NCBI RefSeq assembly: GCF_014303395.1
Contig: NZ_CP060298.1
Coordinates: 3,987,001-4,051,000 of the forward strand
Direction: 5' to 3'
DNA length: 64,000 bases
Origin: Nakamurella sp. PAMC28650
GTDB taxonomy: Bacteria > Actinomycetota > Actinomycetes > Mycobacteriales > Nakamurellaceae
A program made the position numbers and the translations under genes. Of the stretch, positions 36,834 to 45,847 are shown piece by piece (the stretch's first letter is position 1; every line of letters begins with the position of its first letter). The notes under the pieces were generated by a model. That model searched no databases and was not told the DNA's origin. It saw only the letters and a list, made by a program, of their open reading frames with translations.

Positions 36834-38318
36834 TCACGCGGCGGTCAGCACCACTTGCACCGTCAGGGTCCGACCGGATCTGGTCAGCGTCACGGCGACC
36901 GTGTCTCCGACCTGGTGCGCCAGGACCGCGACGACCAGTTCGTCGGCGCTCCCGACGGTGCGCGTCCCGACCCTGGTGATCACGTCACCTTCGGCGATGC
37001 CGGCCTCGGCGGCCGGTCCCCCGTCGACCACGTTCTGCACCTGGGCGCCGTCCGCAGTGCCGTCGGTGGCCGACTTGGCGTTGATCCCGATCGTCGCGTG
37101 GATTGCCTTGCCGGTGCGGATCAGTTCCTGCGCAACTGATTTCGCGTAGTCGATCGGGATGGCGAATCCGAGTCCGATCGACCCGCTGGAGTCGACGCCC
37201 GAGGTCCTGATCGCCGAGTTGATGCCGATCACCGCGCCGGTGGCATCCACCAGGGCACCCCCGGAGTTGCCGGGGTTGATGGCCGCGTCGGTCTGCACCG
37301 CATCGATGACGGCGTTGGTATCGGTGTCCCCTCCGGTGAGCCGTAGCGCACGGTGCAGCGCCGAGACGATGCCGGTCGTCACGGTCCCGGCCAGACCCAG
37401 CGGGGAGCCGATCGCGATGACGGCATCACCGACCTCCACCTTGGTCGACGTGCCGAGCTGCGCCACCGTGGCGCCGGCGACGTTCACCTTGACCACCGCG
37501 AGATCGGACGCGGGATCCCGGCCGACGATCGTCCCCGGAACCCGGCGGCCGTCGGAGAACACCACCGTCAGCTGCGCCGTCGTGTCGGTCGCCGCCAGCG
37601 AGATGACGTGGTTGTTCGTCAGGACGTAGCCACGTCCGTCGATGACCACACCGGAACCGGTATCGCCCGTGTCGCCCGTTCGTACCTCGATCGACACCAC
37701 CGAGGGGATGACGCGCTGCGCTATCGACGCCACCGAGCCCGGGGCCCGCTGGATGGCCGGGGCCACCGCGGCGATCTGGAATGTCGGATCCGTGGTCAAC
37801 GCCGGCAGCCGGCCGCCGGCCCAGACCCCGATGGCCGCGCCCCCACCGCCGAGCAGGAGCGCGATGACCGCCATCACGACCAGTCCGGTCGGACGGATGC
37901 GATGGTCGAAAAGGGCCTGCCGCAGGGTGAATCGTTCCGCGGGCACCTCGATCGCGGCCGGCTCGACCGGCTCGGCGAGTGCGGGCTCACCGAGCTGGAC
38001 CGGGGAGACCGGATCACGCCAGGGGTCCTGCGGCTCGGGCGGTCCCGGCACCTCGGGCGCCTGCGGGGGACGGCCGAGCGTCGGCCCGGCGCCAGGCGGT
38101 CGGCCGAAGGCGTCGGCGATCATCTCGGGTACGACCCCGGCCGCGGCGGACGCCGGGTGGACCGGAGCGTCGGGGCCGCGCGGGGAGAAGGACGACGGCA
38201 CACCGGACGGCCGCCCGAAGGCCGCGGCCTGGGAGGCGTCGACGGCCGGCCGCCACAGCGGGCGGGCCACCAGCCGGGGACGCCCGTTCGTGGCCGGGTC
38301 GGAAGGTGGAGGAGTCAT
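36834..38318 (-). CDS. htrA: HtrA-like trypsin/PDZ serine protease, membrane-anchored
   Basis: A 494-residue envelope quality-control protease. Residues 1-140 are a Pro/Ala/Gly-rich cytoplasmic segment; a single membrane helix (GLVVMAVIALLLGGGGAAIGVWAGG, about 145-170) follows. The protease domain has His in LTNNHVISL (about 236), Asp in DPASDLAVVKV (about 271) and Ser in INPGNSGGALV (about 350). A C-terminal PDZ domain contains GGPAAEAGIAEGDVITRVGTRTV. It degrades or chaperones misfolded secreted proteins. It sits downstream of sigE-rseA, which are likely to control it. Confidence 0.92.
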   Translation of the reverse strand: MTPPPSDPATNGRPRLVARPLWRPAVDASQAAAFGRPSGVPSSFSPRGPDAPVHPASAAAGVVPEMIADAFGRPPGAGPTLGRPPQAPEVPGPPEPQDPWRDPVSPVQLGEPALAEPVEPAAIEVPAERFTLRQALFDHRIRPTGLVVMAVIALLLGGGGAAIGVWAGGRLPALTTDPTFQIAAVAPAIQRAPGSVASIAQRVIPSVVSIEVRTGDTGDTGSGVVIDGRGYVLTNNHVISLAATDTTAQLTVVFSDGRRVPGTIVGRDPASDLAVVKVNVAGATVAQLGTSTKVEVGDAVIAIGSPLGLAGTVTTGIVSALHRALRLTGGDTDTNAVIDAVQTDAAINPGNSGGALVDATGAVIGINSAIRTSGVDSSGSIGLGFAIPIDYAKSVAQELIRTGKAIHATIGINAKSATDGTADGAQVQNVVDGGPAAEAGIAEGDVITRVGTRTVGSADELVVAVLAHQVGDTVAVTLTRSGRTLTVQVVLTAA

Positions 38319-38343
38319 CCCCTGCAGGCTACGACACCGGAAG

Positions 38344-38859
38344 TCATCGGGTGGCGGTTCGGTGGGCGACGGCGTCGACCACCGTGTTGTGCAGCACCGC
38401 GGCCGGGCGGGACACCACACCGGCGCCCGGCTGGGTCGGCCGGTTCTGCACGATCGGCTGATCACCCGCGGCGGCGACGACGACGGCTCCGACGGCGAGT
38501 CCCGCCATCAGCGCACCGGCGCCCAGGCGGAACCGACGGCCCCGACCTGCGGGGGAATGGTCGTGCGTCCGGATCGTCCGGCCGGCCTCGGCGTCCATGA
38601 CCACGCCGGGAACGGGACCCGCCTGGGGAAGCGACACCGGGATGGACCTCAGCGTGTCGAACAGGCTGCCCGGCATGCGTGGGAGCGAGGCCTGACGCAG
38701 GTACTGCGAGGCTGCCGTCTGCTCCGCCACGTCGGCCGCGCAGAGCGGGCAACGCATCACATGGGCGGCGGCCCGCTGGTACGGGATCATCGCCATCTCG
38801 CCGTCGGCGAACGCGACGATGGCGTCCAACGTCAGGTGGTCGTCGAAAACGCCGGTCAT
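38344..38859 (-). CDS. rseA: Anti-sigma factor, zinc-binding (RseA)
   Basis: A 171-residue protein with the zinc anti-sigma signature HVMRCPLC (H33, C37, C40; HxxxCxxC) in a helical N-terminal domain that binds SigE, then a linker and one hydrophobic segment ([21 protein letters not shown]). Its ATG overlaps the sigE stop codon (ATGA), so equal production of sigma and anti-sigma is expected. In M. tuberculosis RseA is released from SigE by disulfide stress and proteolysis. The clear membrane segment here implies a membrane-bound version. Confidence 0.9.
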   Translation of the reverse strand: MTGVFDDHLTLDAIVAFADGEMAMIPYQRAAAHVMRCPLCAADVAEQTAASQYLRQASLPRMPGSLFDTLRSIPVSLPQAGPVPGVVMDAEAGRTIRTHDHSPAGRGRRFRLGAGALMAGLAVGAVVVAAAGDQPIVQNRPTQPGAGVVSRPAAVLHNTVVDAVAHRTATR

Positions 38860-39497
38860 GGCATCACCACCTTGGGTAGCAACGCACCTCGAAGACTCCG
38901 GATCGACCCACCTTCGGCCCGTGCCTCGCGCCGGCGTTCGATCGACGCCCGCAGAGCCTGCCGGCCCCGGTGGATCCGGGAGCGGACGGTGCCGAGCTTG
39001 ACGCCCAGCGTCGCACCGATCTCCTCGTAGGACAGTCCCTCGACATCGCACAGCACCACCGCCGCCCGGAACTCCGGGAGAAGCTCGTCGAGGGCGGCCT
39101 GTAGATCGGGGTCGAGGTTCGCGTCCTGGAAGGCCTGCTCGGGCGACGGCTCGCGTCCGGCGATCCGGTCGGTCTCCTCCGGGAGTGCCTCCATCCGGAT
39201 GCGCTGGCGGCGGCGGACCATGTCCAGGAAGACGTTGGTGGTGATGCGGTGGAGCCAGCCCTCGAACGAGCCCGGCTTGAAGTTGTCCAGCGAGCGGAAC
39301 ACCCGGATGAACGTCTCCTGGGTGATGTCCTCGGCGTCGTGGGAGTTGCCGGCCAGGCGGTAGGCCAGGCGGTACACCCGGTCGCCGTGGTCCTTGACGA
39401 TGTCCTCCCAGGCGGGCGGCGTCCACGCAGCAGGATCAGCTTCAGCACTGGTTCCGGCTGAATCCATCGGTGCGGGCGGGATGGACAGGGGACTCAC
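38856..39497 (-). CDS. sigE: ECF RNA polymerase sigma factor SigE
   Basis: A 213-residue group 4 sigma factor for envelope stress. Region 2 is visible at [55 protein letters not shown] (with the -10 recognition segment), and region 4 at [46 protein letters not shown] 39497 gives the longest frame but its GAGAGG is too close; an internal ATG at 39467 is an alternative, similar to the multiple starts of mycobacterial sigE. Coupled to rseA; upstream lies a SigE-type promoter. Confidence 0.92.
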   Translation of the reverse strand: MSPLSIPPAPMDSAGTSAEADPAAWTPPAWEDIVKDHGDRVYRLAYRLAGNSHDAEDITQETFIRVFRSLDNFKPGSFEGWLHRITTNVFLDMVRRRQRIRMEALPEETDRIAGREPSPEQAFQDANLDPDLQAALDELLPEFRAAVVLCDVEGLSYEEIGATLGVKLGTVRSRIHRGRQALRASIERRREARAEGGSIRSLRGALLPKVVMP

Positions 39498-39547
39498 CTC
39501 TCGACGTCATCGTGTGCCGTGGTTCTTGCTCGGCGTTCTGCCCGGTC

Positions 39548-39573
39548 AACGGCCGGTCGAGTTCGATTGTTCC
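39548..39573 (-). promoter_or_regulatory. Probable SigE-dependent promoter upstream of sigE
   Basis: On the minus strand GGAACA (39573-39568) and CGTT (39551-39548) are separated by 16 bases, fitting the GGAAC-N15-17-CGTT consensus of SigE-type promoters. Transcription would start near 39540, leaving a leader of about 40 bases before the sigE GTG. This would be positive autoregulation. Consensus match only. Confidence 0.55.
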
Positions 39574-39739
39574 GTGCCGCGGTGTGAGCCTCCTGTGAAC
39601 CCGGTCGGGCCGATCTGTCAAGAGGTCGGCGTGTCGTCGGGAGCTCCAGGTCGGGTAGGTGTGTCAGCCGGTCTACTGCCCTGCGGCCCGGTACGGTCCT
39701 GCTGTCGCACTACTCGTTCCGGCATCTCGGAGGCCATCC

Positions 39740-40360
39740 ATGACCAGCAGCAGGTCGTTCGCCGAGTTCTTCGTCCCCGAGCACGAGGCGGTGCTGACCG
39801 CACGCGGGCGGGCCGCCGACCTGGGGTGCGAGCCGATCGGCTCCGGGGCCGGAGCGGCGCTGACGTTCCTGGCGGCCGTGCTGTCCGCACGGGCCGTCGT
39901 CGAGATCGGTACCGGCACCGGGGTCAGCGGTCTGCACCTGCTGGCCGGGATGGCCCCCGACGGGGTGCTGACATCCATCGACATCGAGGCCGAGCACCAG
40001 CGGGCGGCCAGGGAGGCGTTCGGCCTCTTCGGGGTCGCGCCCGGCCGGGCCCGCCTGATCAACGGACGCGGCTTCGAGGTGGTGCCGCGCCTGACCGACG
40101 GCGCCTACGACCTGGTCCTGGTCGATGCGGACCGCACCGGATACCCGCAGTACGTCGAGCAGTCCGTCCGGCTGCTGCGCAAGGGCGGTGTCCTGGTGCT
40201 CGCCGGCGCCCTGCACGGGGACAAGGTGGCCGACCCCACGCAGCGCGACGCGGAGACGGTCGCCGTCCGGGAAGCCGGCCGTCTCGTCCGCGACGACGAG
40301 ACCCTCGTGCCGATGATGACCTCGCTGGGTGACGGCCTCCTCGCGGCGGTCAAACGTTGA
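39740..40360 (+). CDS. SAM-dependent O-methyltransferase (CaiE/Rv1220c-like)
   Basis: A 206-residue class I methyltransferase of the CCoAOMT-like O-methyltransferase family. The SAM site is VVEIGTGTGVSGLHLLAGM (about residues 53-71), with TSIDIEAEHQRAA (acidic loop) and LVLVDADRTGYPQYVEQ (metal/substrate Asp). Its target is unknown. ATG 39740 has CGGAGG 7 bases upstream. It is divergent from sigE, like Rv1220c from sigE in M. tuberculosis. The next gene overlaps it by 4 bases. Confidence 0.9.
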   Translation: MTSSRSFAEFFVPEHEAVLTARGRAADLGCEPIGSGAGAALTFLAAVLSARAVVEIGTGTGVSGLHLLAGMAPDGVLTSIDIEAEHQRAAREAFGLFGVAPGRARLINGRGFEVVPRLTDGAYDLVLVDADRTGYPQYVEQSVRLLRKGGVLVLAGALHGDKVADPTQRDAETVAVREAGRLVRDDETLVPMMTSLGDGLLAAVKR

Positions 40361-41166
40361 GGCTGCGCGCCACGGCGCTCCGGGGCGCGGCGGCGCTGCT
40401 GGCCGGGATCACGCTGCTGACCTTCTCCGGCTGCTCGGGCGCCGGATCCGTCGCCGGTGTCGCGCTCACCGGGACGCTACGACCCACGGTGTCGACGACC
40501 GCTCGCGCTGCTGTCACGACGCCGACCAGGGTCACGACGACGACCGGTGCAATGGCGCGGACCAGGGCGATGGTGCAGACCAGCCCGGGTTCGAGCAGCA
40601 CGTCTTCCGGCCGAGGTGGTGGCAGGAGCAGGCCTTCGCCCGCCGCCACCACCCGGGTGGCGGCCACCACCACTGCGACGAGGTCGGGGACGGCCGCAGC
40701 ACCCGGGCCGATCCAGGCCAGTGCGGACGTCGACGTGGCCGGGCCGACGAACGGCCCGGCCTGTCCGGTCGACCGGCAGTACTCCGACGAGCCCCCGACC
40801 GGTCTGCGGCCGGACGTGAAGGCGGCCTGGACATCGGTGAAGAAGCTGGCGGCGAGCAAGGGCGTGACGCTCTGCCTCAACGACGGCAAACGGAGCAGGG
40901 CCCAGCAGATCGGTCTGCTCGACACCTACGTCGAGGAGTACGGATCGGTCGCGGCCCACGACCTGGTGCTGCCCTGGCAGAAGTCGGCCCACGTCAAGGG
41001 CTATGCCGTCGACGTGCAACCGGCCGGCGCCGACCGATGGCTACAAGCCACCGGGGGGCGATCAGGATTCTGCCGGATGTACGACAACGAGACCTGGCAC
41101 TTCGAGTACGCGTCTGCCTACCGGACGTCCGGTTGCCCGGCCCGGCAGCCGAAGCCGGCCGGTTGA
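40357..41166 (+). CDS. D-alanyl-D-alanine carboxypeptidase lipoprotein, VanY/M15B type
   Basis: A 269-residue exported protein beginning at TTG 40357, which overlaps the methyltransferase stop codon (TTGA). The signal (LRLRATALRGAAALLAGITLLTFSGC) ends in a plausible lipobox at Cys 29. A low-complexity Thr/Ser/Arg linker (about residues 50-125) spaces the enzyme from the membrane. The zinc peptidase part has SAHVKGYAVDV (SxHxxGxAxD) and ETWHFEY (third ligand His), characteristic of M15B carboxypeptidases that trim the terminal D-Ala of peptidoglycan stem peptides. The substrate is inferred from the family. Confidence 0.85.
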   Translation: MRLRATALRGAAALLAGITLLTFSGCSGAGSVAGVALTGTLRPTVSTTARAAVTTPTRVTTTTGAMARTRAMVQTSPGSSSTSSGRGGGRSRPSPAATTRVAATTTATRSGTAAAPGPIQASADVDVAGPTNGPACPVDRQYSDEPPTGLRPDVKAAWTSVKKLAASKGVTLCLNDGKRSRAQQIGLLDTYVEEYGSVAAHDLVLPWQKSAHVKGYAVDVQPAGADRWLQATGGRSGFCRMYDNETWHFEYASAYRTSGCPARQPKPAG

Positions 41167-41173
41167 GCCCCGG

Positions 41174-41272
41174 CCGGTGGAGCGCCCGACCGGTGGAGCG
41201 CCCGACCGGTGGAGCGCCCGACCGGTGGAGCGCCCGACCGGTGGAGCGCCGGCCGGTGGAGCGCCCGACCGG
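41174..41272 (+). repeat. 16-bp tandem repeat, about six copies
   Basis: CCGGTGGAGCGCCCGA is repeated about six times (one copy is 15 bases with a changed end) between the carboxypeptidase stop and the glgC stop. It fills the whole convergent gap. Each unit has a CCGG palindrome but no clear terminator stem. Confidence 0.9.
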
Positions 41273-41279
41273 TCGCGGA

Positions 41280-42503
41280 CTACCTGGCGACGGTGATGCC
41301 CTTGCCGATCACCGTGATGCCCGAGGCGGTCACCGTATAGGCCGCACGATCGGCCTCGAGGTTGATCCCCACGGTGGCGCCGTCCGGAACGATCACGTTC
41401 TTGTCGAGGATTGCGTTGCGCACCACGGCGTTTCGCCCGATCCGCACACCGGGCATGATGACGCTGCCCTCGACACTCGCGCCGATGGCAACCCGCACGT
41501 TCTCCGACAGCACCGACCGCCGAACCGTGGCACCGGAGATGATCGTGCCGGGACCGACCATCGAATCCAGCGCCATTCCGTTCTCGACGAATTTCGCCGG
41601 CGGTAGCGTGGGCGGCACCGAGAGAATCGGCCATTCCTGGTTGTAGAGATTGAAGATCGGGTGCACCGAGACGAGATCCATGTGGGCGTCGTGATAAGCG
41701 TCCAGGGTACCGACGTCGCGCCAGTAGCCCTTGTCGCGTTCCTCCGAGCCAGGGACCTCGTTGCGATCGAAATCGTAGACATTCGCGGTGCCACGCTCGA
41801 CGAACGTCGGAATGATGTTCGCCCCCATGTCATGAATGGAGTTCTCGTCGCCCGCGTCCTGCCGGAGCGCCTCGATGAGGGCTCTTGTGGTGAACACGTA
41901 GTTACCCATGGAGGCGTAGGCGACATTCGGATCATCCTGCACTGCAGGAGGATCCGTCGGCTTCTCCAAGAACCGGGTGATGCGGTGGCCTGTGTCGTCG
42001 GTGTCGATGACACCGAATGCGGTGGCCTCGTGCCGCGGAACGCGAATGGCGGCCACGGTGGCCTCGGCGCCGGAGGCGATGTGGTCGGCGACCATTTGTG
42101 ACGGGTCCATGCGATAGACGTGATCGGCCCCGAAGACGACCAGGTAGTCCGGATCGTCGTCGTACACCAGATTCAACGACTGGAGAATGGCGTCCGCACT
42201 CCCGGTGTACCAACGAGGGCCGAGCCGCTGCTGGGCCGGCACCGGAGTGACGTAGTTGCCCAGCATCTGGCTCATCCGCCAGGTCGTGGTGATGTGCCGG
42301 TCGAGTGAATGCGACTTGTACTGGGTCAGGACGCAGATGCGGAGGTACCCGGCGTTGACCAGATTCGACAGCACGAAGTCGATGAGACGGAAATTGCCAC
42401 CGAAGGGTACGGCGGGCTTGGCCCGGTCAGCGGTCAACGGCCACAGCCGCTTTCCCTCACCACCAGCCAGAACGATGCCGAGAACTCTGGGTTTGAGGAC
42501 CAT
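41280..42503 (-). CDS. glgC: Glucose-1-phosphate adenylyltransferase
   Basis: A 407-residue enzyme that makes ADP-glucose from glucose-1-phosphate and ATP. The nucleotidyltransferase motif [28 protein letters not shown] (residues 9-35 region) and the substrate motifs FLEKPTDP and [20 protein letters not shown] are diagnostic. The C-terminal left-handed beta-helix ([17 protein letters not shown]...) completes the family length. It diverges from glgM, as Rv1213 and Rv1212c do in M. tuberculosis. ADP-glucose feeds glycogen and maltose-1-phosphate synthesis. Confidence 0.95.
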   Translation of the reverse strand: MVLKPRVLGIVLAGGEGKRLWPLTADRAKPAVPFGGNFRLIDFVLSNLVNAGYLRICVLTQYKSHSLDRHITTTWRMSQMLGNYVTPVPAQQRLGPRWYTGSADAILQSLNLVYDDDPDYLVVFGADHVYRMDPSQMVADHIASGAEATVAAIRVPRHEATAFGVIDTDDTGHRITRFLEKPTDPPAVQDDPNVAYASMGNYVFTTRALIEALRQDAGDENSIHDMGANIIPTFVERGTANVYDFDRNEVPGSEERDKGYWRDVGTLDAYHDAHMDLVSVHPIFNLYNQEWPILSVPPTLPPAKFVENGMALDSMVGPGTIISGATVRRSVLSENVRVAIGASVEGSVIMPGVRIGRNAVVRNAILDKNVIVPDGATVGINLEADRAAYTVTASGITVIGKGITVAR

Positions 42504-42641
42504 GCCGGAACCCTATCCGGCAGCTCTGCCACGCGCCCACCGGGATGCCGCAAGCGCTCCGGAGGACACCCGCGCCGGATCCGCGACGACCACGGGCGCC
42601 AGGTCCGCATCGGTCGGGCCGGACCGGTCTACATTGACGCG

Positions 42642-43808
42642 GTGCATATCTCGATCCTGACCCGAGAGTTCCCGCCCGACGTCTACGGCGGGGCCGGTGT
42701 CCACGTCGACTACCTGGTGCGCGAGCTGCGCAAGCTCGTCGACATCGACGTCCACGCGTTCGGCGACGACCGGCCCGGTGCCTTCGGACACCGGCCGGCG
42801 CCGGACGTCGCCGATGCCAACCCGGCCCTGGCGACGCTGTCGGTGGACCTGTCGATGGCGGCCGCGTGCGGCTCGGCCGAACTGGTGCACTCCCATACCT
42901 GGTACGCGAACATGGCCGGCCACGTCTCGAAACTGCTCTACGGCGTTCCGCACGTCGTGACCGCCCATTCGCTCGAGCCCCGGCGACCGTGGAAGGCCGA
43001 GCAGCTCGGTGGTGGTTACCGCCTGTCCAGCTGGGCGGAGAAGACGGCCTACGAGGCCGCGGACGCCGTGATCGCCGTCTCGGACGGCATGCGGACCGAC
43101 ATCCTGGACTGCTATCCCGTGTTGGACCCGGCGCGGGTCCACGTCATCCGCAACGGCATCGACACCTCGATCTACCACGCGACGGACGACCGGTCGGTGC
43201 TGACCGACCGGGGCGTCGACCTGGACGCCCCGATCGCCTCGTTCGTCGGTCGGATCACCCGTCAGAAGGGTGTCGGCCACCTCATCGCCGCTGCTCATGC
43301 TTTCGATCCGGGGATCCAGCTCGTGCTCTGCGCTGGAGCGCCGGACACCCCGGAGATCGCCGCCGAGACCGCGACCGCGATCCGCGCGCTGCAGGCCAGT
43401 CGTCCGGGCGTGTTCTGGTTCGACGGCATGCTGACCCTCGACGAGGTCAAGCAGGTGCTCAGCGCCTCGACCGTCTTCTGCTGTCCCTCGGTGTACGAGC
43501 CCCTCGGAATCGTCAACCTGGAGGCGATGGCCTGCGGCGCACCGGTCGTCGCCAGCGACGTCGGCGGAATCCCCGAGGTGGTGCAGGACGGCGTCACCGG
43601 CAGCCTCGTCCACTACGACGCCGAGGACGGGCCCGGCTTCGAGGCCGCCTTCGCGGCCGCCGTCAACTCCATGGTCGCCGACCGGGCCGCCGCCGTGGTC
43701 ATGGGTGAGGCCGGCCGGGTCAGGGCCGACTCGGAGTTCTCCTGGACCGCCGTGGCGGAGCAGACCGTCGCGCTCTACCGATCCCTGCTCGGCCCCCAGG
43801 ACCGCTGA
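42642..43808 (+). CDS. glgM: Alpha-maltose-1-phosphate synthase / glycogen synthase (GT4)
   Basis: A 388-residue GT4 glycosyltransferase. N-terminal [24 protein letters not shown] binds acceptor and ADP-glucose; [14 protein letters not shown] and [30 protein letters not shown] form the donor-binding C domain. In mycobacteria the orthologue (Rv1212c) makes maltose-1-phosphate from ADP-glucose and glucose-1-phosphate for the GlgE route; older annotation is glgA. GTG 42642 is 6 bases after TACATT, so the transcript is probably leaderless. Its last six codons and stop lie within a 23-bp tandem repeat. Confidence 0.92.
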   Translation: MHISILTREFPPDVYGGAGVHVDYLVRELRKLVDIDVHAFGDDRPGAFGHRPAPDVADANPALATLSVDLSMAAACGSAELVHSHTWYANMAGHVSKLLYGVPHVVTAHSLEPRRPWKAEQLGGGYRLSSWAEKTAYEAADAVIAVSDGMRTDILDCYPVLDPARVHVIRNGIDTSIYHATDDRSVLTDRGVDLDAPIASFVGRITRQKGVGHLIAAAHAFDPGIQLVLCAGAPDTPEIAAETATAIRALQASRPGVFWFDGMLTLDEVKQVLSASTVFCCPSVYEPLGIVNLEAMACGAPVVASDVGGIPEVVQDGVTGSLVHYDAEDGPGFEAAFAAAVNSMVADRAAAVVMGEAGRVRADSEFSWTAVAEQTVALYRSLLGPQDR

Positions 43809-43859
43809 CCCCTGGCCCCCAGGACCGCTGACCCCTGGCCCCCAGGACCGCTGACCCCT
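43791..43859 (+). repeat. Three perfect 23-bp tandem repeats across the glgM stop codon
   Basis: The unit GGCCCCCAGGACCGCTGACC plus CCT begins in the last codons of glgM and occurs at 43791, 43814 and 43837; a fourth begins but diverges (43860). Every copy carries an in-frame-looking TGA. CCAGG and CCTGG within a unit can pair, so the array could form hairpins in the 3' untranslated region. Confidence 0.92.
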
Positions 43860-43871
43860 GGCCCCCGGCTC

Positions 43872-44079
43872 GGCGTGGATCAACTTCTCCCGGCCCTGGG
43901 CTCGGCGTGGATCAACTTCTCAGGCATGGCCGAAAGTTGACCATTTGGGACCAGAGGGACAGGAGTCGTCGAGTTCGTCCATGCCTGAGAAGTTGATCCA
44001 CGCCAACCGGGGCCTTCGACGAAATGGGAATTGATCCACGCCTGCCCGGGGCCCTCGCCGAAGTGGGGATTGATCCACG
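43872..44079. repeat. Dispersed palindromic repeat, copy 2
   Basis: The core 43944-44004 matches copy 1 (23782-23842) in 52 of 61 bases. Two copies of GGCGTGGATCAACTTCTC (43872-43889 and 43904-43921) face their exact inverted complement GAGAAGTTGATCCACGCC (43987-44004). Two more TTGATCCACG units follow at 44031 and 44070. The array lies in the convergent gap between glgM and the DUF3117 gene, a 344-base stretch without any gene. No coding function is evident. Confidence 0.78.
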
Positions 44080-44152
44080 CGCAGCCCGGTGCGAACAGCA
44101 AGCCGCCCGGGTCACCGCGCCGATGTGGCGGGCAGACCCGGGCGGTCAGGTA

Positions 44153-44320
44153 TCAGCTGACGACTGCTTTGAGTGCATCTCCGAGAGCGGACGCCTCATC
44201 GGCGGAGATTTCCACCACCAGCCGACCGCCGCCTTCCAGGGGTACGCGCATCACGATTCCGCGTCCCTCCTTGGTTACTTCGAGGGGACCATCCCCGGTG
44301 CGGGGCTTCATGGCCGCCAT
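44153..44320 (-). CDS. DUF3117 small conserved protein
   Basis: A 55-residue protein beginning MAAMKPRTGDGPLEVTKEG, the near-invariant opening of DUF3117, which has this same length in many actinobacteria (Rv1211). ATG 44320 is chosen over an in-frame ATG at 44338 because of that conservation and because GGAGGGAG sits 6-13 bases upstream of it. Function unknown; compact beta-rich protein. It diverges from the enoyl-CoA hydratase gene. Confidence 0.92.
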   Translation of the reverse strand: MAAMKPRTGDGPLEVTKEGRGIVMRVPLEGGGRLVVEISADEASALGDALKAVVS

Positions 44321-44493
44321 GTACGACTCCCTCCACACTCCAGCACGCGCTCACATCCGCATGTGCCATTCATCCGTACCGAACGGTGGTACCCGCCCGG
44401 CGATCGACCAACCAACGTGCTTGCCCTATTCTCCCCCATGGCAGGCGCTGTGCCGACCGCAGGTGCTCCGACAGGCCCACGAAGGAGTCGAAG

Positions 44494-45315
44494 ATGACGA
44501 CCGATCACGCCCCCCGACCACCGGCCGACGAGCCACCGCTGCTGGTTTCCGACCATGACGGGGTCCGTACGCTCACGCTCAACCGGCCGGCCGCGTTCAA
44601 CTCCTTCGACCTGGCGCTGAAGGGTGCCCTGTTGACCGCCCTGACCTCGGCGGCCGAGGACGACACCGTCCGGGCACTGGTCATCACCGGCGCCGGCCGG
44701 GCCTTCTGCGCCGGGCAGGATCTCAAGCAGCACCTGGAACTGGTGAAGGCCGAGGACCCGCGGATCGCGACGACGGTCCGGGAGTTCTACAACGTCGCCA
44801 TCGCCCTGATCACCGGGATGGGCAAACCGGTGATCGCCGCCGTCAACGGCGCGGCTGCGGGCGCCGGGGCCGCTTTCGCGTACGCCTGCGACCTCCGGGT
44901 GGCGTCGTCGGCGGCCAGCTTCTCGATGGCCTTCGCCGGCGTCGGGCTGTCCGCCGACTCCGGTGCCAGCTACACCTTGCCCCGGCTCATCGGCACCGGC
45001 CGCGCCGCGCGGATGATGCTGCTCGGCGAGCGGGTGGACGCCGCCGAAGCCCTACGGATCGGGATGGTCGACGAAGTGGTCCCACCGGAGGACCTGATGC
45101 CCAGGGTTGCGGCTCTGGCCGGCGCCCTGGCCACTGGCCCGACGAAGGCCTACGCCTGGATCAAGGCGTCGATGGAATACGCCGCCACGTCGGACCTGCC
45201 CGCCGCTCTGGAATTCGAGGGCAAGGCCCAGGCCGAGCTCTTCTTCAGCGCCGATCACCACGAGGCCATCAGTGCGTTCGCCGAGAAGCGAGTGCCGCGC
45301 TTCCTGGGACGCTGA
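44494..45315 (+). CDS. Enoyl-CoA hydratase/isomerase family protein
   Basis: A 273-residue crotonase-fold enzyme. It has NRPAAFNSFDLAL, ITGAGRAFCAGQDLKQHL (oxyanion hole), VIAAVNGAAAGAGAAFAYACDLRVAS and FAGVGLSADSGASYTLPRLIG. The family's catalytic Glu positions are partly replaced (SADSGASY), as in PaaG-like isomerases, so the precise reaction is uncertain; CoA-thioester hydration or isomerisation in fatty or aromatic acid breakdown is likely. GAAGGAG precedes the ATG. Confidence 0.87.
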   Translation: MTTDHAPRPPADEPPLLVSDHDGVRTLTLNRPAAFNSFDLALKGALLTALTSAAEDDTVRALVITGAGRAFCAGQDLKQHLELVKAEDPRIATTVREFYNVAIALITGMGKPVIAAVNGAAAGAGAAFAYACDLRVASSAASFSMAFAGVGLSADSGASYTLPRLIGTGRAARMMLLGERVDAAEALRIGMVDEVVPPEDLMPRVAALAGALATGPTKAYAWIKASMEYAATSDLPAALEFEGKAQAELFFSADHHEAISAFAEKRVPRFLGR

Positions 45316-45392
45316 CCGCCTCGACCAGGATTGGCCTGTGCCATCGGCGGATCGACCGGCCGGGGCGCGCCTCCTCACGTACGCTGGGGTTC

Positions 45393-45830
45393 GTGGGACC
45401 TATGGGAGAACTCGGCGCGCTGTTCAATCCCGGCATGCGCCACGAGATCGAAGAACGCGAATCGAAGCAGAACAGCCGCGAGGAAGAGGGCAACGCCCGC
45501 GACGGCGATCTGCGGATCGATCTGGCCTCCGGTGTCGCGGTGATCAACATCCCCAGCCGCGCTACCAGCGGCTCCGAGGACCAGCCGGACCACGAGCCGG
45601 CCGGGAAAGCGACCCGGACGGTCGGCGACAAGCCCGCCACCACCGGTACCGCAGGGCGGAGCACGCACCCCCGCGCCGAGCAGCGCAGGGTCACCGCCAA
45701 CCGCAAGGTGGCGTCCAAGGACCACTCGGCGTCCGACCGGTCGGACACGCCGAGAGGTGGACCCGAGAAGACCGCGACGCCGGCCCCCTCACCTGCCCCC
45801 TCCTCCAAGGCCTCCCGCGCGGCTCGCTGA
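45393..45830 (+). CDS. DUF6191-like small protein
   Basis: A 145-residue protein. The start GELGALFNPGMRHEIEERESKQ and IDLASGVAVI resemble the N-terminal part of DUF6191 proteins. The C-terminal two thirds are low-complexity, rich in Thr, Ser, Pro and charged residues, and probably disordered. GTG 45393 or ATG 45402 may be the start; TACGCT just upstream (45380-45385) would give a leaderless mRNA. Function unknown. It converges with tag. Confidence 0.6.
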   Translation: MGPMGELGALFNPGMRHEIEERESKQNSREEEGNARDGDLRIDLASGVAVINIPSRATSGSEDQPDHEPAGKATRTVGDKPATTGTAGRSTHPRAEQRRVTANRKVASKDHSASDRSDTPRGGPEKTATPAPSPAPSSKASRAAR

Positions 45831-45847
45831 GCAGCGGACGGTCTGAA

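Noticed and set aside
41174-44079. Tandem and dispersed repeats as a CRISPR array
   Set aside because: Units are contiguous or irregular without unique spacers of constant length, and no cas genes are nearby.
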